Assembly (NCBI GenBank): GCA_964017145.1
Contig: OZ024845.1
Span: forward strand, 1,984,001-2,048,000
Length of the DNA stretch: 64,000 bases
Source of the DNA: Agrocybe praecox
Lineage: Eukaryota > Basidiomycota > Agaricomycetes > Agaricales > Agrocybaceae
Direction: 5' to 3'
Shown: piece after piece, positions 58,906 to 64,000 of the stretch
Layout: every line of letters begins with the position of its first letter
Numbering within the stretch: position 1 is the stretch's first letter
Program-made: the position numbers and the translations under genes
The notes under the pieces: generated by a model
Told to the model about the DNA's origin: nothing
Seen by the model: the letters and a program-made list of their open reading frames with translations, nothing else
The model's database searches: none

Positions 58906-59156
58906 TAGTCAAGCACCACCTTCATACAAGGACGCTTTGTAGGGTGGCCGTAACCGAAAGGATCAGCCCTTCGCAACGGAGCCCACTACCAGAATGTTAG
59001 CCTTTGCAAGGAGTACAATAGTTGGATGTTATGCCTTGGTTTCCGATTGGTATTACACTCTATCGATGCTGTCTCAAAACGAATTATCATTAAACGCCGT
59101 CGTAACTTGCGCCCCCAGCCTATTGGAAGGAAATGAGTCTTTGGTACATGAACACT

Positions 59157-59849
59157 TCAGCTATAATCCAATGCACGTACTTTCCGCAATCGAACAACAA
59201 TCGGATTCTCGTTGAGATCATCTTTCTCGCGGGCGGCCACCTCGATAGAATACACCCGAAGGACGTTCTTGACGTCGGCAGTATGGACGGAGATCTATGA
59301 GGGCGTCAAGCAATCAGAATTGAATGAGGATCGCTATGGGAACCACGGAAGGAAGCCATGTTTCGCAACGCAAGGGAATTTCACCTTTGCTCTTCGCATG
59401 ACTTTACAGTTCGGTCCTATCCAAACCTGTCAAAAGAGTACACAAGTAAGAAAGAAGGCAATAAGTAATGCGAGCCTAAGGGTCAAATGAATCAAATACG
59501 GACCACGAGGATGAACTTCTCACGCGTGGACTCTTTATCATTGGAGTAGGAGACACGCACGTAGGCGTACGATGCCTTAGAGTCGTCTAAAGCTTCCTTG
59601 AGTTCAGTTAAGCCGCCAGTTCCCGTTTGAGCGACCTTCAGCTTGTCAGATCGCTCGGCCTCGTAATCAAGTAAAAGCCAGTTGGTATCAGACTTGTCAT
59701 TTCTGACTTCCAGGTAAGCTACGAAGAAATACCAGTCAGATCCATAATGATGACCCAGGGTTGAATGACCATGAGGCCCTAGGTAGGGATGAAGTATGTG
59801 TTGTAATCAACCGACCTTCATTGATGTTCGTGTCCGAGAGATCTGCCAT
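59157..59849 (-). CDS. Coactosin-like actin-binding protein (ADF-H domain)
   Basis: Exons 59816-59849, 59504-59718, 59385-59426 and 59157-59294 sum to 429 nt (142 aa), the usual coactosin length. MADLSDTNINEAYLEVRNDK, DTNWLLLDYEAERSDKLKV, GTGGLTELKEALDDSKASYA, YVRVSYSNDKESTREKFIL, VWIGPNCKVMRRAK and SVHTADVKNVLRVYSIEV match the single ADF homology domain of coactosin, which binds F-actin and limits capping. Exons are short, so the gene is easy to miss from long open frames. It diverges from the Rrg9 gene at 60058 and converges with the acetyltransferase. Confidence 0.88.
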
Positions 59850-60057
59850 TACTGTCCAGTCTAGGGATGGATCCAAAGCCAAATAATTCACAGAGAAAGA
59901 AAATATGTCGAGCAAGTAGGAAATAAGGAGGTAACTATTTGGTAACTATCATCTTGGGCGCCCACCAAGTTTAACGGGTCTTGCCGAGCACGTGAGGCTA
60001 ATATTTTGCTTTGCGCGTCGGACTCGGTTCTAGTTTGCAATACCCGTTTCTTTACCC
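59850..60057. promoter_or_regulatory. Shared divergent promoter of coactosin and RRG9 genes
   Basis: 208 bp between divergent start codons. No specific motif is claimed. Confidence 0.5.
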
Positions 60058-60726
60058 ATGGCATCATGGCCCAGTTTTGTTATTCGTCGTAACTTCTGCA
60101 TCAGAAGTACCACTTCTCGCTACTACAGTGACATATCGTATCAGAAAGCCGCGAAGAAATGGCAACTAGCCGGCATCCCAAAACCCAAGTCCATTCTTGA
60201 GGACGATGACGCCGTGATAGATCTGACAGAAGACGACGACGCCGTCAACGGAACGTCTCCAAATGTTGTGCCAGTTCATCTCCGTACACCTCCTGCGAAG
60301 CCTACGCCAGTAGAATACCGGGCGCATCGCGAGACGATGCAAAAAAAGTTTCCTGAAGGCTGGGCCCCTCCTCGAAAATTGTCGCGAGAAGCTATGGATG
60401 CACTTCGGCAGCTGAACCGCATGGAACCACAAACATTCACCACCGCTGTTCTAGCCGATAAATTCAAAATCAGTCCCGAGGCAGTGCGCAGGATCCTGAA
60501 GAGTAAATGGGAACCCAGCGTGGAGAAGCGCACACAGATGGCCATGAAGGAGAGAGTGTTCCGTCAGGCCTTTATGAAAGAGAGGAGGGAGAAAGAAATG
60601 CAAGAAACAGAAAATATGCGACAATTACAGAAGATCTTCCGCAAACAAAGACCAGACGATTTGGATCCCCATGAAAATGCGAGCGAACGAGGTCTGGATG
60701 CCAACGACACATTTACGTTTCGATAA
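60058..60726 (+). CDS. RRG9: Required for respiratory growth protein 9, mitochondrial (neugrin family)
   Basis: Single exon, 222 aa. The N-terminus is rich in Arg/Ser/Tyr with no acids (MASWPSFVIRRNFCIRSTTS), as expected for mitochondrial import. The Rrg9/neugrin core follows after an acidic linker: FPEGWAPPRKLSREAMDALR (about residues 99-118) and FKISPEAVRRILKSKW (about 140-155), then a long charged helix. Rrg9 is needed for respiration and upkeep of mitochondrial DNA or its expression in yeast; neugrin acts in mitoribosome rRNA maintenance in animals. The start is the first ATG in frame. Confidence 0.88.
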   Translation: MASWPSFVIRRNFCIRSTTSRYYSDISYQKAAKKWQLAGIPKPKSILEDDDAVIDLTEDDDAVNGTSPNVVPVHLRTPPAKPTPVEYRAHRETMQKKFPEGWAPPRKLSREAMDALRQLNRMEPQTFTTAVLADKFKISPEAVRRILKSKWEPSVEKRTQMAMKERVFRQAFMKERREKEMQETENMRQLQKIFRKQRPDDLDPHENASERGLDANDTFTFR

Positions 60727-60943
60727 AATCATTCGCGAACTTTCAAGGTTCTTCATTCCTCGCTTCCGCACTGTCGCTGCCGTCGGCGAATCATTTGGGT
60801 AATCGTCGTCGATACTTGACTTGTTGGTGCTCTTACGTAGATCCTCACCACACCTCATGCCTTGCTCTCACTTCGGTGCCAATGAGGATCTTAGGTGATA
60901 GGGTCGTTCACTGTGAGAGACCTTTTTGCATTTTGACTACATA
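60727..60943. other. Intergenic
   Basis: 3' flank of RRG9 up to the left terminal repeat of the next DNA transposon. Nothing supported. Confidence 0.5.
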
Positions 60944-62007
60944 GTGGATGACTTTCCTTAACGGTTTAGAATTCTAAACCCAGTTGTAAACCTTAATTAT
61001 TTGTAATTGAGTCATTTTTAGAAATTAGAAAAAAAAAGTAGAAAACCGTAACACATTTCGACGCGCGTATTTCTCCAAACATGCCAAGACATATTGTAAG
61101 CTTGATGTGTACGATCTTAGATAAGATAGGTGATCACTTTGTGATCATCAACAATTCTCTTATTCCTTTACACTGCTACAGCCCGTAAGATGGATCAGCT
61201 TGAAGCGATTTACCTGGGCATCCTCGAGGATGATGTGGCCGACGAGGAGCGAGAGGAACAAATTCAAAATGCTGTATTGACCGCAGGTGTCATCATCTTG
61301 GAATCACTGGAAAACCGTCGGCTTCGTTCAGCCAATCGACAACGGTTATATCTTGTACGCAACGAATTGCTACCAAATCCTCGTGTCGGCACTCCGTGGC
61401 AGCGTCTTCTTGCTAGTAATAGTGACAGGGCATTTATTACTACCATGGGAATCGATGTGGCCACCTTCCAATATATTCTCGACTCCGGTTTTGGATCAAC
61501 ATGGGAAATTACTCCTATTCCACGTCCCAACCAACCTATGACTGCAGCACCACGCAATAATCGACGATCTCTTGATGCAGCTGGGGCATTGGGATTAATT
61601 CTCCACTGGTTAAGCTCGACAATGCATGATGTCAGTCTCATGCAGATCTTTGCATTAATTCCCTCAACGGTATCACGATATATTGATTTTTGCCTTTCAA
61701 TTCTACTTTCGGTTTTACGGTCCAAAGAGTCGAAATTACACATCTTTGGCGCGTTTTTGCTAAGCGGCGCGTTTTGCTTGGGTTTGAGCTTGGCCACCCA
61801 AATAAGGAAGGTGAAATGTGTTTAGAACGCAGTTTATTGTCTAGGAAGGGGGGGGAAGGCCCCTTTCTAGACGATGGTTTGAAAAGAGGTCGTCTGAGTT
61901 TGAATTCTAAATTTTTGATGTGCCTGACACGCGGCATCTCGGCTTTTTGGTTTAGAAATGTAATCTGTAACTAGAAACGTTCTAAATCGTTAAGGAAAGT
62001 CATCCAG
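60944..62007 (+). mobile_element. Truncated TIR DNA transposon (PIF/Harbinger-like), about 1.06 kb
   Basis: The ends are inverted repeats: TGGATGACTTTCCTTAACGG at 60945 and its near-perfect partner read backward from 62006 (TGGATGACTTTCCTTAACGA), with the similarity fading after about 30 bp. The flanks read ATA...TAT, compatible with a TA duplication, but a 3-bp site as in Harbinger elements cannot be ruled out. Inside is the N-terminal part of a transposase (61190-61825) without the catalytic domain, so this is a deletion derivative that depends on an intact relative. Confidence 0.75.
61190..61825 (+). pseudogene. Harbinger-type transposase, N-terminal fragment
   Basis: Opens MDQLEAIYLGILEDDVADEE and contains PWQRLLASNSDRAFITTMGI, PRNNRRSLDAAGALGLILHW, LSSTMHDVSLMQIFALIPST and VSRYIDFCLSILLSVL, as in agaric DDE-superfamily (Harbinger/DDE_Tnp_4) transposases before their catalytic domain. 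The DDE core that should follow is absent; from about KESKLHIFGAF the frame runs through unrelated sequence to a stop. The internal deletion therefore lies near 61730. Confidence 0.7.
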
Positions 62008-62383
62008 TATCTAGTTATAGTATATACAGAATATCGGGACAATTACATGGACTGTAGGAATATACGGTTATAATTACAACTGGGTCGCGCTGTATCTAAC
62101 AAGTGCGTCATGTGGATTATGTGCCTGAGCAGTGATACGAGGATAGATAGTCATAAATATATATATATAACTCTCCCCGTGGTCTGGATTTTTGTGTTGC
62201 AATACATTGATTGGGTTTGAATTGAAGCGAAGAGGAATAAAAAATCTGCCAGTGACGAAAGGTCAATCCAGAAGAGAAACGAAAGGAAAGTAAGACCGTG
62301 GGGAAGAAAAATATGAATAAATCATGATTGCAAGAGAGAAAGAGAGAAAATGTTGCAAGAAAGGGGTCGATGAACCGTTCAGC
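62008..62383. other. Intergenic
   Basis: Contains a short (TA)n run at about 62157-62168. It is the 3' flank of the P450 gene. No gene supported. Confidence 0.45.
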
Positions 62384-64000
62384 CTATAGCGGTGTGGATG
62401 TTCTCTCGTACTTCAATTTGAATGAACCGACAGGGGGTCGGCAGAGAAGAATGTCGTTCCAATTAGGGACGGGTAGAGGATTCGATGGCTGCCCATGCTG
62501 GTCAACGACAGAGTGTTGGAAACCCAGTACGAACATGGCGGTCACGAGCTTCAGTTCTACTTTCGCGAGTCGCGTACCGAGGCAGGTAGTTTTACCTACA
62601 ATTGATGTCAGCTTTAAGAAACGCGTGTACAAAATAGAAAGTTCTACGAACCTCCACCCCATCCAGTATAAGCGAAGGGTATATGGCTGGGTTCTTTTCT
62701 TCCTGGGTCGAACTTCCAAGGATCGGGATATATTTCAGGATTCAAGTGAATGTCACTAAAAGGATAAATAACATAGGCCCCGGTAGGTATTATTCTGTTG
62801 TTGATATAAAGTTCTGGACCAAGGTTGCGTCTCATGGCGGTATGAGGTTGGGCTACGCGGGTCGTTTCTCGGATAAGCGCATCAATAACTGGGGTCTCGT
62901 TCTCCCAAACTTCAAGAGGAATGGCACTTAAGCGTGCAGCAAGAGATGATGATGACGGCGGAAAGGTTGGAGAAATAGGAGAAAAGGGCGATTCCGTTGT
63001 CGTCGAAGTAGGAGAACACGGTGGAGAATATGACCTCGATGTCAAGAGGAATTCAACCTCTGCAGCAGCCTTCGCCCGCCATTCCGGATGTCCTCCCAGA
63101 TATGTCACGAGCCATGATGCTATTGAAAAGAACTCGGTCATTCCAAGTCTAATACCTCGGTAAAGGTTTGGTAATACTCACCTGTGGTTCCAGTCGCTCT
63201 GGCTCCGGCAATCAATAATCCCATGATGAACTGTACACATGGAATTGTAAGTGGAAATCCAGCGGTGAGAAGCCCGTCTAAGGCAATTTGGGAACTTACC
63301 CCCACGACCACAAGTTTCTCGTCGCCTGAATCCAAAAGCATTTGCAGGGTATCATCGCGCGAAATGCCGCTTCTTTCCCTATCATTAATAGCTTTGATGA
63401 CGATTTCGTAAATTTCCTTAGTGGCCCATAATTTTTGGATCATAGCAGGGGTGGGAAGCCATGGGAGGAGTACGGTGGCCGGGGTTGTACCAGTATCGAG
63501 CGTGTCGTACAATTTCTTCAGGCGTGCGACGAGGACTGGATCATCAGATATTTCAACGCAGGATAGACTGCGGATAGTGAATTGAAATAACAACTATGTT
63601 AAGAAACGTAAGTCTGGGAAACATGTTGAGTGAGAAAAATAAGACTGACCTCATAGACATTTTCGAATGGATCAAGTTGTCCGGAAGAGCCCCAACCTGC
63701 CATCATTTTACTAGCATCTTGTAGTAAGAGCGGTATTACTGTAAAGGATCATCTGTCAAAAACATACAAACTGGACTGGAGTAGAGCACCACATACACGA
63801 AGACAGGGACGCGTTTCGTTGAACATTCGCAAGACGTTTGTGGATGAGAGCTATCCTTCGTGTCTGCAAGTCAGACGTTACACCTTTTACCATGGGAATC
63901 TATAGGAAACGCATGGATTAATGGGGTAAAAATTATCCAAAGAAAAGTATTTACAGCGCCAGAAAGAATTTTGAATCCTTCGGTGAGATCCAGGCCTTTG
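62384..64000 (-). CDS. Cytochrome P450, C-terminal part (5' end outside window)
   Basis: Runs off the right edge; the visible part covers about the last 400 residues in several exons. From the window edge: GLDLTEGFKILSGA, then IPMVKGVTSDLQTRRIALIH, MMAGWGSSGQLDPFENVYE, FQFTIRSLSCVEISDDPVL, TLQMLLDSGDEKLVVVG, the I-helix (FIMGLLIAGARATGTTASWL), the ExxR motif (IRETTRVAQ), and the heme loop WGGGKTTCLGTRLAKVEL with the thiolate Cys. Introns were placed so that VVVG joins FIMG, GTT joins ASWL and WGGG joins KTTC. A Ser/Pro-rich insert follows EVEFLLTS. The I-helix has ARATGTT, without the usual acidic residue of the (A/G)Gx(D/E)TT motif. Family and substrate are not assigned. Confidence 0.85.

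Overview
The window is nuclear DNA of a mushroom-forming basidiomycete (Agaricomycetes). The signs are short introns of about 50-65 bp in nearly every gene, class I hydrophobins with a four-exon structure, a Ty3/gypsy element of the fungal type, a fungus-only mitochondrial factor (Rrg9/neugrin family) and typical agaric gene families (multi-exon WW-like membrane proteins, FEN1/XPG-like PIN nucleases, an HtrL/YibB-type glycosyltransferase). No rRNA, tRNA or CRISPR was found.

Layout. 1-6.0 kb: the 3' part of a Ty3/gypsy retrotransposon (RNase H-integrase end of pol, an extra spliced antisense gene, and a 1.4-kb 3' LTR). 6.0-7.4 and 18.4-19.8 kb: two direct copies of a 1.4-kb repeat, one carrying a 106-bp inversion relative to the other. 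Between them lie a decayed reading frame (8.4-9.0 kb) and two tandem paralogues of a WW-like, multi-pass membrane protein (9.9-13.0 and 13.8-16.9 kb); a third, more distant paralogue is at 21.9-23.6 kb. Two small multi-exon genes (17.9-18.4 and 20.8-21.3 kb, minus) were assembled by joining exons. 23.6-26.2 kb is gene-poor and holds a 571-bp TA-flanked terminal-inverted-repeat element. 26.3-39.0 kb is a minus-strand run: two XPG/FEN1-like paralogues (one lacking a metal-binding aspartate), coatomer alpha, a small unknown protein and an HtrL-like glycosyltransferase. 40.7-48.5 kb is an array of five class I hydrophobins. 49.2-60.7 kb is conserved housekeeping sequence: a large LIM scaffold protein, the nascent-polypeptide-associated complex beta subunit, a GNAT acetyltransferase, a coactosin-like actin-binding protein and Rrg9. 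60.9-62.0 kb is a truncated DNA transposon, and the window ends inside a cytochrome P450 gene.

The most unusual signal is in the hydrophobin array. Two head-to-head hydrophobin pairs (42.0-44.1 and 46.4-48.5 kb) have the same 3' halves in the same orientation, but the roughly 1-kb promoter spacer and the 5' exons between them are reverse-complemented in one block relative to the other. The exchange points fall inside exon 2. This looks like a flip of a bidirectional promoter by recombination between inverted paralogues, which would swap promoters between two secreted coat proteins. Other notable points: a retrotransposon with an antisense gene bracketed by a duplicated polypurine-tract region, a hydrophobin whose second cysteine codon is TGA, and a GC-AG intron in the acetyltransferase.

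All gene models come from reading exons by eye (reading frame, GT-AG boundaries, phase sums, comparison of paralogues). Coordinates of intron edges could be off in places where several sites are possible.
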